Origin: Pseudochryseolinea flava
GTDB taxonomy: Bacteria; Bacteroidota; Bacteroidia; Cytophagales; Cyclobacteriaceae
DNA length: 64,000 nucleotides
Direction: 5' to 3'
NCBI RefSeq assembly: GCF_003286915.1
Contig: NZ_QMFY01000001.1
Span: 372,001-436,000 of the forward strand
A program made the position numbers and the translations under genes. The notes under the pieces were generated by a model that was given only the letters and a program-made list of their open reading frames with translations, did not search any database and had not been told where the DNA came from. Position 1 is the first letter of the stretch. Every line of letters begins with the position of its first letter. Positions 35,571 to 44,876 of this stretch are shown here, one piece after another.

Positions 35571-36026
35571 TTGGCAAGATCCCTTTCACTGATGCAACAA
35601 ATTGACCAGCCCAAAAAAATCGAAATTCGCGAGTATTTGAGCCGTATTATCGATGTGATCGTAGCAACGCATCGAAATCCGCACCTCACGGTTTCATTTC
35701 AGCTTGACATCAATCCGATTGAATGTTCTCCTTATACAGCGATGAATATTGCGCAGCTCGTCAAAGAATTAATCGAAAATTCATTACGGCATGGCTACAG
35801 GGGCCGCGCTTTCGCGCAAATCAGCATTACCTTAAAAGAACAAGGGAGCCAATGTTCGTTAGTTGTTGCAGATAACGGCGGCGGCATGAACGGAAATAGC
35901 GATCCCTATAAAGATGTCTCATCGGGACTACATCTCGTTTCTGTATTTGTTGCCAATTTAAAAGGGCACGTCCGAATGATTCAGTCACACGGAACACGGT
36001 TCGAAATTGAATTTCCGAAAAATTAA
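35571..36026 (+). CDS. N-terminally truncated histidine kinase (HATPase module)
   Basis: The readable part is the last dimer helix of a HisKA_2/HWR-type kinase (KKIEIREYLSRIIDVIVATH) and a HATPase domain with VKELIENSLRHG, VVADNGGGMN and GTRFEIEF. There is no His-box or sensor domain; the frame opens only after a TAA at 35517-35519. TTG 35571 or ATG 35592 could start it. It may be a free-standing ATP-binding protein or the 3' relic of a larger kinase. It precedes orphan STAS and CheY genes. Confidence 0.65.
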   Translation: MARSLSLMQQIDQPKKIEIREYLSRIIDVIVATHRNPHLTVSFQLDINPIECSPYTAMNIAQLVKELIENSLRHGYRGRAFAQISITLKEQGSQCSLVVADNGGGMNGNSDPYKDVSSGLHLVSVFVANLKGHVRMIQSHGTRFEIEFPKN

Positions 36027-36121
36027 TTTCTACGCGCCTTCATTTGTCTGCTTAATCAGAAAAGCCGCCCACTTACTCATTCTCGATTCCCACCGACGCA
36101 ATTTTTCTCGAACATTGTTTC

Positions 36122-36304
36122 ATGATCGCGAAGTCAAAATTGGTTTTGAAAGTTTTGCAGCTTGGTAAAAGCTTGCAATCTCTTTTTAACACCATGGAGA
36201 TTTTTCGAAGTGCGATGCTAATCAATAATGTGTGGTTGATCACGGCGGTGATGTTGACAGCATTCTTATCGATGCTATTTCTGCAACGAAATCAAAACGC
36301 GTAA
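36122..36304 (+). CDS. Small single-helix membrane protein
   Basis: 60 residues with one hydrophobic helix near the C-terminus (NNVWLITAVMLTAFLSMLFL) after a basic amphipathic N-terminus. No family recognised. It lies between the kinase fragment and the STAS gene. Confidence 0.4.
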   Translation: MIAKSKLVLKVLQLGKSLQSLFNTMEIFRSAMLINNVWLITAVMLTAFLSMLFLQRNQNA

Positions 36305-36367
36305 TCCGTATAGCGCACACGAGTGCGAAGACTTTGTTGTTTCACTGAATGATTTGGTGACCGTTTT

Positions 36368-36667
36368 ATGAATACGAACATGACTATTGAAAGGGATGAA
36401 GATGGCACGCGCATAATTTGCAGCGGCGAATTTAACGCAGCGCGGGCAATCGCAATAGAGCAACTACTCGGGCAGAGCATGACGCGACGTGGTCAGGAGA
36501 CCCTCGTGTTGACGCATGTTACGACAATGGACATCACGGGTATCAGGCTCGCGTACGCATGGCGTCGTGCGTTGGAGCTACAAAACAGAAATGCAAAAGT
36601 TGTGTTGCCAGCAAGTGGTGTAATCGGTAACCTTTTGGAGAGAACTGGAATTGCAAAATTGTTTTGA
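36368..36667 (+). CDS. STAS-domain protein
   Basis: 99 residues of anti-sigma-antagonist/STAS fold: MTIERDEDGTRIICSGEFNA, ETLVLTHVTTMDITGIRLAY and KVVLPASGVIGNLLERTGIA. The phosphorylatable Ser/Thr of SpoIIAA-like proteins (DSSG) is replaced by TMDITGI. In Bacteroidota, STAS-CheY pairs usually precede cheA; here cheA is missing. It is 19 bp upstream of the CheY gene. Confidence 0.75.
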   Translation: MNTNMTIERDEDGTRIICSGEFNAARAIAIEQLLGQSMTRRGQETLVLTHVTTMDITGIRLAYAWRRALELQNRNAKVVLPASGVIGNLLERTGIAKLF

Positions 36668-36686
36668 TTAAGGATAACGATCGTAA

Positions 36687-37088
36687 ATGAAAGAAATGAA
36701 GAAACGTATACTCGTAGTCGAAGATTTTGCAAGCATTAGAAAGTTTGTTTGTGAAACATTGGGGCGACGGGGATATGCGACGATCGGAGCATCCAACATG
36801 AAAGAGGCTTTGTCGCTTCTCGAGTTGGCTAGCGATCAAATTCATTTGGTGCTTACAGATTACAACATGCCTGATGGCACAGGCCTTGACTTGCTTACAT
36901 TGATAAAAGAAAATGACGCGATAAAAAATATTCCCGTGATCATTCTCACAGCGGATACAAATCCAGATCGAATCAGAATGGCAAAAGCTGCGGGGCTTGC
37001 TGCATGGGTGAAGAAGCCTTATCGCGCGGAAACATTATTTACTGAAATTGAACAAGCTATAAAGGGCGGATGCCCACACATAGTTTAA
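36687..37088 (+). CDS. CheY-like single-domain response regulator
   Basis: 133 residues, receiver only: RILVVEDFASIRKFV, phosphoacceptor Asp58 in LTDYNMPDGTG, Thr in VIILTADTN and Lys in WVKKPYRAE. ATG 36687 or 36696 may be the start. Together with the STAS gene it looks like the front of a chemotaxis-type cluster that has lost its kinase. Confidence 0.9.
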   Translation: MKEMKKRILVVEDFASIRKFVCETLGRRGYATIGASNMKEALSLLELASDQIHLVLTDYNMPDGTGLDLLTLIKENDAIKNIPVIILTADTNPDRIRMAKAAGLAAWVKKPYRAETLFTEIEQAIKGGCPHIV

Positions 37089-37153
37089 AGGTCTCATACT
37101 AGGGGTTAGGGACGGCATCAATTACTTTTTCTTCATTAAGATGCCAAAAAACT

Positions 37154-37193
37154 GAGATTGGTAGCAGACGGTTGGCAATCTCTTTCTTTTTTT
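37154..37193 (+). terminator. Terminator after the STAS-CheY unit
   Basis: GAGATTG (37154-37160) pairs with CAATCTC (37176-37182) around a 15-nt loop and is followed by TTTCTTTTTTT. Between here and 37517 I see no gene or exact promoter element. Confidence 0.75.
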
Positions 37194-37517
37194 AAAGCGC
37201 GTGTGTATTCCGATCTTCTAACTGGTATAGTGTTTGTCGCCGCGCGGAAAATTCCGGTAGCATCAGCGCTAACGGTATGAGTACACGTCGATTACATTTT
37301 TCAAAAATTGTTATAACGCCATACCGTCTCATCATCTTTCACCTGAAAAATCGAGTCGTGATGTTACCCTCTACACCGCGGTCTTTTTCCCTTTTGTATC
37401 TCCTCCTTTTTCCGCTTACCTGAGTGGCTATACGCACAATACTTTTACTGCCGAATCGATTCACAGCGGATTCTGAAAAGCTGCAAAAGAGTAAGAGTTA
37501 AAACATGATTAAATGTT

Positions 37518-40500
37518 ATGCAACCACAAACGTTACTGTTCCATTTATCTGGGTTGTTCCCCCAACGTCTGCACATCGTGCGCTTAGGTCTGCTTCTCAT
37601 CGCGATGATCACAACATCGATGCAACTGATCGCTCAAGAATATTTTTACTATTACAAGGGCAAGAAGCAACCACTAACACTCAACACCGACTATGCCTAC
37701 ATTGTAGCACCGGGTAGCATTGGCGATGTTCAACAGCTGAACGCAATGCTGAATAGTAAGGCCGTAAGCACAAAACTAAATCGCATCGAACAAACACGAA
37801 CGTTGAAATCTGTAGATGCAAATCTTCCTCCACAAGGTTTTTGGGGAGAATTGAAACTTCAAAACAAATTATCGTCTACACAATACCACAGCTATCTGAA
37901 TCAATTAAAAGGAGCTGGCTTTAAGATTGCTTCACCATACTTCAGCAACGCCGCGGAGAAGAAGATTGGACTCACACAATATTTTTACGTGAAGATTAAA
38001 TCCGCAAACGATATTGCATTGCTCCAAAAATTTGCACGCGATAACAAAGCCGTAGTAGTTGGTCAAAATCAGTTTATGCCTTTATGGTTTACACTCTCTA
38101 CAACAGAGGCATCAACCAAAAATGCACTTCAGTTAGCCAACAGTTTTTATGAATCTGGATTGTTCACTTACGCAGAACCAGATTTGATGACCGAAAATGA
38201 CGCCACAGCGCCCAACGATCCCCTATATGCGAGTCAATGGGGACTCAGCAATACAGGACTCTATGGTGGTACCGTTGGAACAGACGTTAATGCAGAAGCC
38301 GCATGGGAGTTGACAAAAGGATCACGCGACGTAATCGTTGCTGTTCTTGACGAAGGTATCGAGATGACACATCCCGACTTAGCAGGAAATATTTTCGGAA
38401 CAGGCTTCGATAGTGAATCGGGAACTTCACCCGCGTTGGTTCTTGGTAATCATGGCACGGCCTGCGCTGGTATCATTGGCGCGATACAAGACAACAACGT
38501 TGGCGTTACAGGTGTTGCGCCGAATACGAGATTGATGTCGGTTAGCAATTCGCTGTTAGGCACACCGTTGTCTAGACAAAAACGTGCAGATGGTATCAAC
38601 TGGGCGTGGATGAACGGTGCAAGTGTCATCAGCAATTCATGGGGATCTGGTGTTGCTTACGCGGTGATCGACGATGCAATCGACAACGCGTTGACGAATG
38701 GCCGTGGCGGACTCGGAACGATCGTCGTGTTTGCTTCGGGAAATAACAATGCAGGCGTATCATATCCTGCTAATAGCAATCCAGACATCGTTGTTGTTGG
38801 TGCAATGTCCGAGTGTGGTCAACGTAAGAGCCCGACATCATGCGATGGTGAAACCACTTGGGGAAGTAACTTTGGTCCTACACTCGATGTAGTAGCACCG
38901 GGCGTGCTCATGCCTACAACGGATAGGCAAGGCGCAGGAAGTGGCTACAATAGTGGTAGTGCGATACATCCCGGAAATAACGGAACTTGGTTAGCGTCAG
39001 ATTTTGCCGACACAAATTATACAACATGGTTCAATGGAACATCATCGGCGACGCCTGTTGTTGCCGGTGTTGCAGCATTGATTCTCTCTGTTAACCCTTG
39101 TCTAACACATGATGAAGTGGAAGACATCATTGAAGCGTCAGCACAAAAGGTAGGTGGTTATGCGTATGCGGTTTCAGCCGGTAGACCAAACGGAACATGG
39201 TTCAATCAAATGGGATACGGTCTTGTAGATGCAGAGGCTGCCGTTCAAGATGCGCTTGACTTACTTCCGTCTAAAAGTGGCTTCGATCTTTTCACAAAAG
39301 ATCGTCCATTTGATACTGGTGTCGAGCCGAATGCCGATACCGGGCCGATGTGGATCAGTGAAGACATCTGGGTGAGAAGAAATGCAGATGGCGGTGCATC
39401 ACATCAAAATCCAGAATATAAAACATCATCACCGAACGCAGTATATGTACGCATTACAAACCGTGGTCGCTTAACCAGTACATGTGCAAATCTCTCGTTG
39501 TATTTTACAAAAGCATCAACAGGACTTGTATGGCCGACACATTGGTCTAATTATTTCCAAGCTACTTCTGCGGGAAGCATTCTTCATGGCGACAAAATCA
39601 ACACCGTTTCCATCCCAGAAATTGCTCCTGGTGCAAGCTATGTTGTAGAGATCCCTTGGTTCCCACCTAACCCATCAGATTTCGACGCCGACATACACCA
39701 CTTCTGTTTGTTATCGCGCATTGAATCACCTTCCGATCCGATGTTCAACGAACAAAATGGTGTAGGCGTAAGCATCAACGTAAAAAATAATAATAACATC
39801 GCATGGAAAAACGTAAGCGTCCTTGACGAAGAATCAGACGGAAGTGAAGCCGGAACTGCAGTCTTTATCCGAAACGTCGAACGTAAAGAATCTTATCTTG
39901 CGCTTCGCTTCTTTGACAGAGGATTCAAAGAAAACTTTAAGATCCGCTTCTTCGAGCGTGGTGGACAAGCGATCATTACCGGCGACAAATATTTCATGGA
40001 GCGACTCAAGACTGCAAAAATAAGCGGTAGTGTCAAACAGCTCGATGAAAAGACCATCCTCATCTACGGAGCAGACGCAGCCATTGGCGCGCTATTGGTT
40101 AAACCAAAAGAGACATTCTTGATTCAGCTTAAAACGAAAATTGATTTGGCCGAAGGAGAAGAGACAGTGCTGGATGTATTTCAACAAAATGAAAACACGA
40201 AAGCACTTGAAGGTGGGGAGCGATTTATCATCCGCCCAGGAAAAGATCAGAAAGGTTTGGCAATTATTGCTGACGATAAACGATCAACGATCACCACGTA
40301 TCCTAACCCTGTAAAAGATGAGCTAACGGTTAAGTATACGACCTCAACCGAAAGCAGCGTTGTGAAAATTTCAGTGAACGCACTTTACAATACTTCGAAA
40401 CAATCTGTGTTGTTCGAAGGCAAGCGACAACGCGGTGATCATCAAGAGCAGTTTAACGTGAAGAGCTTACCGAAAGGAATTTACTTGATCACCATACAAG

Positions 40501-40541
40501 TAGATGACCAGGTTTTGACCGAGCGATTCGTCATCGAATAG
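37518..40541 (+). CDS. Subtilisin-like (S8) protease with type IX secretion sorting domain
   Basis: 1007 residues. Signal region (RLGLLLIAMITTSMQLIAQ), a propeptide to about residue 230, then the S8 catalytic domain with Asp278 (AVLDEGIEMTHPDL), His312 (LGNHGTACAGIIG) and Ser509 (GTSSATPVVAGVA). A beta-rich region follows, and the last about 80 residues are a type A T9SS C-terminal domain (TTYPNPVKDELTVKYTT, LPKGIYLITIQ). Predicted to be exported across the outer membrane by the T9SS and released or anchored at the surface. It stands alone between two terminators. Confidence 0.95.
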   Translation: MQPQTLLFHLSGLFPQRLHIVRLGLLLIAMITTSMQLIAQEYFYYYKGKKQPLTLNTDYAYIVAPGSIGDVQQLNAMLNSKAVSTKLNRIEQTRTLKSVDANLPPQGFWGELKLQNKLSSTQYHSYLNQLKGAGFKIASPYFSNAAEKKIGLTQYFYVKIKSANDIALLQKFARDNKAVVVGQNQFMPLWFTLSTTEASTKNALQLANSFYESGLFTYAEPDLMTENDATAPNDPLYASQWGLSNTGLYGGTVGTDVNAEAAWELTKGSRDVIVAVLDEGIEMTHPDLAGNIFGTGFDSESGTSPALVLGNHGTACAGIIGAIQDNNVGVTGVAPNTRLMSVSNSLLGTPLSRQKRADGINWAWMNGASVISNSWGSGVAYAVIDDAIDNALTNGRGGLGTIVVFASGNNNAGVSYPANSNPDIVVVGAMSECGQRKSPTSCDGETTWGSNFGPTLDVVAPGVLMPTTDRQGAGSGYNSGSAIHPGNNGTWLASDFADTNYTTWFNGTSSATPVVAGVAALILSVNPCLTHDEVEDIIEASAQKVGGYAYAVSAGRPNGTWFNQMGYGLVDAEAAVQDALDLLPSKSGFDLFTKDRPFDTGVEPNADTGPMWISEDIWVRRNADGGASHQNPEYKTSSPNAVYVRITNRGRLTSTCANLSLYFTKASTGLVWPTHWSNYFQATSAGSILHGDKINTVSIPEIAPGASYVVEIPWFPPNPSDFDADIHHFCLLSRIESPSDPMFNEQNGVGVSINVKNNNNIAWKNVSVLDEESDGSEAGTAVFIRNVERKESYLALRFFDRGFKENFKIRFFERGGQAIITGDKYFMERLKTAKISGSVKQLDEKTILIYGADAAIGALLVKPKETFLIQLKTKIDLAEGEETVLDVFQQNENTKALEGGERFIIRPGKDQKGLAIIADDKRSTITTYPNPVKDELTVKYTTSTESSVVKISVNALYNTSKQSVLFEGKRQRGDHQEQFNVKSLPKGIYLITIQVDDQVLTERFVIE

Positions 40542-40562
40542 AAATAGTTGGCTTTAATCACG

Positions 40563-40598
40563 AAACAGGTGTCTTTTATCGGGCACCTGTTTTTTATT
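40563..40598 (+). terminator. Terminator of the S8 protease gene
   Basis: ACAGGTG (40565-40571) pairs with CACCTGT (40584-40590), followed by six T. Confidence 0.9.
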
Positions 40599-40614
40599 TG
40601 TAAACACTGGAATC

Positions 40615-40622
40615 TATCTTTG
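40615..40622 (+). promoter_or_regulatory. -7 promoter element of the AraC gene
   Basis: TATCTTTG is an exact TAnnTTTG match 20 bp before ATG 40643; a TTTG at 40597-40600 is at 14 bp, slightly short for the -33 element. Confidence 0.5.
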
Positions 40623-40642
40623 ACCTGTTCGGTTTACGTTGA

Positions 40643-41551
40643 ATGCACATGAAAAATGAAATTCCTGTCCTTGCGTCAGACTCCGTTTTCACATCCGTTG
40701 ATCTCAAAAAATCAAGCAAAACAAATTCTGTTCAGCAATTTACATTTCAATATAAATGCTTGTGGCGCGATAAAATTCCTGTGCACCGCACTGACCAATA
40801 CATGGTCGTGATGGTATTTGAAGGCGAAGGTATTCAGACTATCGGGCTTCGTGAGTATAGCATTGCGGAAAACATGATCTGTTTTATTGCACCGAATATG
40901 GTTTCATCGTGGCATGCAACGAGCGATAGCAAGCGAGGCTTCTCACTTACGTTCTCTGAGGACTTTTTTAATATTGGCAGAACTGACAAATCGTTCCTGT
41001 CATCACTTCCGTTTTTTCAGCTCGACGGCAATCCAGTGTTTCATTTGACGCCCGAAAGTTTTGCATATTTCGAATCATTATTCAGGCTACTCGAAGCAGA
41101 GTCGTTGAATCGTGAAGCTGCCAGTGATGATGTAATCCGTGGATTTCTTTTTTCACTGATGAATAAAGCGTTGTCACTTGAAGCAAATTCTCATCGTGTT
41201 GTGAACGTTACCAATCCGAATCTCCGTTTACTCAAACAGTTTACAGGTTTGTTTATGCAAGATTTTAAACCACTTGAAAAAGGAGAAAGTATCAGGCTTC
41301 AAAAAGTTTCAGCATATGCCGATTCCCTTGGCGTTTCCCAAAACCATCTGAACGACATCGTTAAAAAATTGACAGGAAAATCAGCGGGACAACTAATACA
41401 ACAACAGCTTGTGAGCCAAGCAACTGTTTGTTTAAAGCATTCGTCGAAGACCGTTTCTGAAATTGCCTACCAATTTGGATTTGAAGATCCTTCGTACTTC
41501 GCACGATTTTATAAAACACAAACAGGACAAGCTCCATCGGCACTTCGTTAA
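40643..41551 (+). CDS. AraC-family transcriptional regulator
   Basis: 302 residues with a cupin-like N-terminal effector domain (YMVVMVFEGEGIQTIGLREY, IAPNMVSSWHA) and C-terminal HTHs (VSAYADSLGVSQNHLNDIVK, TVSEIAYQFGFEDPSYFARF, YKTQTGQAPSALR). It precedes an aldo/keto reductase gene by 136 bp with an inverted repeat between, so it is probably that gene's regulator. Confidence 0.9.
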   Translation: MHMKNEIPVLASDSVFTSVDLKKSSKTNSVQQFTFQYKCLWRDKIPVHRTDQYMVVMVFEGEGIQTIGLREYSIAENMICFIAPNMVSSWHATSDSKRGFSLTFSEDFFNIGRTDKSFLSSLPFFQLDGNPVFHLTPESFAYFESLFRLLEAESLNREAASDDVIRGFLFSLMNKALSLEANSHRVVNVTNPNLRLLKQFTGLFMQDFKPLEKGESIRLQKVSAYADSLGVSQNHLNDIVKKLTGKSAGQLIQQQLVSQATVCLKHSSKTVSEIAYQFGFEDPSYFARFYKTQTGQAPSALR

Positions 41552-41599
41552 CATCTTTCCTGGGGCAACTTAGATTTTCATCTTCCATAAAAAGTACCT

Positions 41600-41617
41600 G
41601 ACGATCCGTAAATCGTC
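41600..41617. promoter_or_regulatory. Inverted repeat before the aldo/keto reductase gene
   Basis: GACGAT-N6-ATCGTC, with perfect 6-bp arms, lies about 35 bp upstream of CACCTTTG (a near match to a -7 element, 41643-41650). Candidate operator for the adjacent AraC protein. Confidence 0.45.
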
Positions 41618-41687
41618 CTAACCACGCCGTGACACTACATTGCACCTTTGTTCCACGACAACGACGTCGGAATCAAATAATGTAGTT

Positions 41688-42686
41688 ATGGAATATAGAC
41701 AACTTGGTCATTCGGGGCTTCGTGTTCCGGTTTTAAGTTTGGGCACAGGCACATTCGGCGGAACAAATGCGTTCTTCAAAACTTGGGGCGAAACAGATGT
41801 CAAAGAAGCATCACGACTCATCGACATATCGCTGGACAATGGTTTGAATTTTTTTGATACAGCCAATGTGTACTCTGGCGGCGACGCTGAACGCATACTG
41901 GGTGCTGCGCTAGAAGGCCGTCGCGACAAAGCAATTATTGCTACGAAATCCACCTTTACAACGGGACCTGATGTAAATGATTCCGGATCTTCACGCTTCC
42001 ATATTCTAAGAGAAGTAGAATCTAGTTTGAAAAAATTAAAAACAGACTACCTCGATCTCTACATCATGCACGGATTCGATAGCCGAACCCCACTGCATGA
42101 AACATTGTCAACGTTAGACCAGCTCGTCAAGAGTGGAAAGGTTCGATACATTGGTGCATCAAACTTTACTGGTTGGCAGTTGATGAAATCGCTTAGCGTT
42201 TCAGAGAAGTTGGGTCTAGAAAAGTATGTTATTCATCAAGCGTATTATTCACTGATCGGAAGGGATTTTGAATGGGATTTGATGCCAGTAGGTCAAGACC
42301 AGCAGATTGGTACAATGGTTTGGAGTCCGCTTGGCTGGGGAAGACTCACAGGAAAAATACGTCGTGGTCAACCTCTCCCTGAAGGTAGAATAAAATCTGG
42401 TGGCGCAGCGGGCGGTCCAGAAATTGACAACGAATTGCTTTATAATGTTGTTGACGTACTGACAGAAATTTCGAAAGAAACAAACAAAACAGTTTCACAA
42501 ATCGCATTAAACTGGCTTCTACAACGACCTACTGTTTCAAACATCGTCATTGGCGCGCGCAACGAAGACCAACTCCGGGAAAATCTTGGTGCGGTTGATT
42601 GGAAACTTTCAGTCGAACAAATCGAGAGACTAGAAAAAGTATCTGCACAAACACCGCGATATCCATATTGGGTTGGTGCACGATAA
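41688..42686 (+). CDS. Aldo/keto reductase
   Basis: 332 residues from ATG 41688 (MEYRQLGHSGLRVPVLSLGT); in-frame codons back to 41640 overlap the promoter region. The (beta/alpha)8 signature is present: FFDTANVYSGGDAERILGAA (catalytic Asp and Tyr), ATKSTF (Lys), DLYIMHGFD (His), and a C-terminal NADPH site (NIVIGARNEDQLRENLGA). Resembles the YajO/Gpr subgroup acting on aldehydes or methylglyoxal. Likely controlled by the AraC gene upstream. Confidence 0.93.
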   Translation: MEYRQLGHSGLRVPVLSLGTGTFGGTNAFFKTWGETDVKEASRLIDISLDNGLNFFDTANVYSGGDAERILGAALEGRRDKAIIATKSTFTTGPDVNDSGSSRFHILREVESSLKKLKTDYLDLYIMHGFDSRTPLHETLSTLDQLVKSGKVRYIGASNFTGWQLMKSLSVSEKLGLEKYVIHQAYYSLIGRDFEWDLMPVGQDQQIGTMVWSPLGWGRLTGKIRRGQPLPEGRIKSGGAAGGPEIDNELLYNVVDVLTEISKETNKTVSQIALNWLLQRPTVSNIVIGARNEDQLRENLGAVDWKLSVEQIERLEKVSAQTPRYPYWVGAR

Positions 42687-42700
42687 ACAACTCAAATGGC

Positions 42701-42736
42701 AAACAAGAACTGGATCGTAATGCCAGTTCTTGTTTT
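42701..42736. terminator. Bidirectional terminator between convergent genes
   Basis: AAACAAGAACTGG (42701-42713) and CCAGTTCTTGTTT (42723-42735) form a perfect 13-bp stem that has a T-run on both strands. It serves the aldo/keto reductase and the DJ-1-like genes. Confidence 0.9.
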
Positions 42737-42748
42737 ATCTTATACAAA

Positions 42749-43525
42749 TTAACGGCTTAGTAAACTCAGCATTGCTTCGCCAACAGACTTCGCTGATTGA
42801 GGATTTTGCCCCGTAACGATACGGCTATCAGTCGCTACATGGTTCTGCCATAGTCCAGACTTTTCAAACTTGGCGCCGCGCTCAATGAGTTTCGTTTCTA
42901 GTGCAAAGGGCACAACCTTCTCTAACCCAACAGCAATCTCCTCTTCATTGGTAAACGCATTTATCTTTTTGCCCTCTACCAGATACTTGCCATTACTCAG
43001 TTTAATATTCACCAAACCAGCGGGTCCGTGACACACCGCACCAACAACACCGTTGCTCTCGTAAATAATTTTTGCAATCTCCGCCAGGGTAACGTTTTCT
43101 GCAAAATCCCACATCGCACCGTGGCCACCAGCATAAAATATAGCAACATATTCCTTCGGATTGACTTGTGAAGGTTTCAATGTATTCTCTACTTTATGGC
43201 GATGTGTTTTATCATTCCAAAACTTATTATTCACCGAATCATCGAGATTAAATCCATCAACAGGAGCTTTTCCACCTTGAGGACTTACAAAATCAATTTC
43301 ATATCCGGCATTGTGAAGAACTTCCCAAGGATGTGAAACTTCACCAAGGTAATAGCCAGTTGGCTCGCCAGTACTTCCCTTTTTGTCGTGACTGGTTACA
43401 ACGAATAGAATTTTCTTTTTCATAGTCTGTGATTTTTTTGATTGCGCACCTGCCAGATTGAATACAAATATTGTTAACCCAATCGCAAGTAGGAGGTTCT
43501 TAAAATGATCATAGATGCTGCCCAT
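42749..43525 (-). CDS. Exported DJ-1/PfpI-family protein (class I glutamine amidotransferase-like)
   Basis: 258 residues. An N-terminal hydrophobic segment (LLLAIGLTIFVFNLAGAQS) suggests export. The DJ-1/Hsp31-like domain has YYLGEVSHPWEVLHNAGYEI, FYAGGHGAMWDF and the nucleophile Cys in VGAVCHGPAGLV, as in glyoxalase III/Hsp31 relatives that detoxify methylglyoxal or glycated products. It lies next to a Crp/Fnr gene on the same strand with an exact Crp-type site between them. Confidence 0.9.
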   Translation of the reverse strand: MGSIYDHFKNLLLAIGLTIFVFNLAGAQSKKSQTMKKKILFVVTSHDKKGSTGEPTGYYLGEVSHPWEVLHNAGYEIDFVSPQGGKAPVDGFNLDDSVNNKFWNDKTHRHKVENTLKPSQVNPKEYVAIFYAGGHGAMWDFAENVTLAEIAKIIYESNGVVGAVCHGPAGLVNIKLSNGKYLVEGKKINAFTNEEEIAVGLEKVVPFALETKLIERGAKFEKSGLWQNHVATDSRIVTGQNPQSAKSVGEAMLSLLSR

Positions 43526-43599
43526 ATTTTTTATTTTTTTGATACCTCAAAATTGGGCAACGGGAAATCAATTGTCACAGGAGGTAAATCACAAGTTTC

Positions 43600-43617
43600 G
43601 TGTGACCTATATCACAC
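43600..43617. promoter_or_regulatory. Crp/Fnr-type binding site
   Basis: GTGTGA-CCTATA-TCACAC contains TGTGA-N6-TCACA (43601-43616), an exact match to the classical Crp half-site arrangement. It ends at the stop codon of the Crp/Fnr gene and is 75 bp upstream of the DJ-1-like start, the spacing expected for an activator. Confidence 0.65.
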
Positions 43618-44183
43618 TACTGAGCCGAGAGGCGGCTCAGCGTTTCTCTCGATACACCAAGGTAAGAGGCGATCAACGTTTTCGGGACACGTTGAAACAA
43701 CGATGGGTGCTGCTTAAGAAGTTGTTGATATCTTTCTTTTGCATCATTATTCATCAACGACAAAATGCGCTGTTGTAAAGCAATGTATCCGAAGTTTGAC
43801 TTTCGTCGAAAGAAGTGTTCAATCTTATGAAGATCAGCACACAACTTCTCACGATTTACCAATGATAAACAAAGGACTTCTGTATCCTCGAGGCAATCAA
43901 CGTTCAACGTGGCATTTACCTGATTGAAGTATGCCTGGTAATCACAAACCCACCAATCTTCCATCGCGAATTGCAAGATATGTTCCTTCTGCTCATCATT
44001 TGTAAATGATGCCTTTACAAGACCGCTCACAACAAAAAAATCATTTGGCACAGCGTTGCCTTCTTGCACCAGAAATTGATGCTTTCTAAACTTCTTCGGC
44101 GTGAAATGAGAAAGTATATATTCGAACTCCTGGTCAGATATTGGCGTAATTCGTTCGATATGATGTTTGAGGGGATGAAGCAT
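43617..44183 (-). CDS. Crp/Fnr-family transcriptional regulator
   Basis: 188 residues: cyclic-nucleotide-binding-like beta roll (KKFRKHQFLVQEGNAVPNDF, FVVSGLVKASFTND), a dimer helix, and a short Bacteroidota-style HTH ending TLIASYLGVSRETLSRLSAQ. The Arg/Ser cAMP-binding residues of E. coli Crp are not evident. It is upstream of the DJ-1-like gene on the same strand and probably binds the site at 43600-43617. Confidence 0.9.
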   Translation of the reverse strand: MLHPLKHHIERITPISDQEFEYILSHFTPKKFRKHQFLVQEGNAVPNDFFVVSGLVKASFTNDEQKEHILQFAMEDWWVCDYQAYFNQVNATLNVDCLEDTEVLCLSLVNREKLCADLHKIEHFFRRKSNFGYIALQQRILSLMNNDAKERYQQLLKQHPSLFQRVPKTLIASYLGVSRETLSRLSAQ

Positions 44184-44237
44184 ACGCGAAGATAACGATG
44201 AAAGATATGCTAAGCGAGTTCCGGCTGCGTCGCGCTT

Positions 44238-44876
44238 CTAATCCAATTCTTTTATGACGGCCTTCAATTGATCTAACTCATTTAGATCATCCTTAAATTT
44301 TTGGCTCTGGCGATCTTTAAACGCGCCGAGTTTATAGGCTATGAAGAGAATTAAAAAAGCAATTGAAATAGGAATAAGACGTTCAAACATCGCCGGCCAA
44401 AAGCCAAGATTGTCGATATTCTTTGGCAAGAAAGACAACGGAAATAAAATCGTTTGGCTTACAATAAATACATACAAAATATATTTCATGAATTTCTGCG
44501 GCCGCTCATAAATGGCAATGATCTCAGCTAGGGCGCTCCTTACACTAGCATAATCGATCGTGATATTATTCAGGCGTCGATACGATAAAAACATATTTAC
44601 CACGATCACCACCAAGCACACACAATAAATAATCATCGGAACGAACTGGATTAGATACGTATAATCAAATGGGTTTCCAATGATTACCATGAGCCCGGCG
44701 CACATACAAAATGCTAACCAGCCAAAACCTATCCAGTAATTGCGTTTCACCGATTGAAATCTATTTTTTGAACGGTCGGCAATCATCGATAAGATGAGTC
44801 TTTCATTCAACAAATTTGTCGCTTGTACTTTTCTATCAAGCTTCTTCCATGCTTCCTTTAAGGCATCGGTATTCAT
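44238..44876 (-). CDS. Membrane protein coupled to an ECF sigma factor
   Basis: 212 residues: a soluble N-terminal helical segment (MNTDALKEAWKKLDRKVQAT), four hydrophobic helices (GFGWLAFCMCAGLMVIIG and others) and a coiled C-terminus. Its ATG overlaps the sigma gene stop (ATGA), so it is co-translated and may act as an anti-sigma factor, though it lacks the zinc-binding HxxxCxxC motif. Confidence 0.75.
   Translation of the reverse strand: MNTDALKEAWKKLDRKVQATNLLNERLILSMIADRSKNRFQSVKRNYWIGFGWLAFCMCAGLMVIIGNPFDYTYLIQFVPMIIYCVCLVVIVVNMFLSYRRLNNITIDYASVRSALAEIIAIYERPQKFMKYILYVFIVSQTILFPLSFLPKNIDNLGFWPAMFERLIPISIAFLILFIAYKLGAFKDRQSQKFKDDLNELDQLKAVIKELD

Noticed and set aside
40643-42686. Genomic island boundaries or transposon ends around the AraC/aldo-keto module
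   Set aside because: No terminal inverted repeats, target-site duplications, integrase or tRNA junction could be found.
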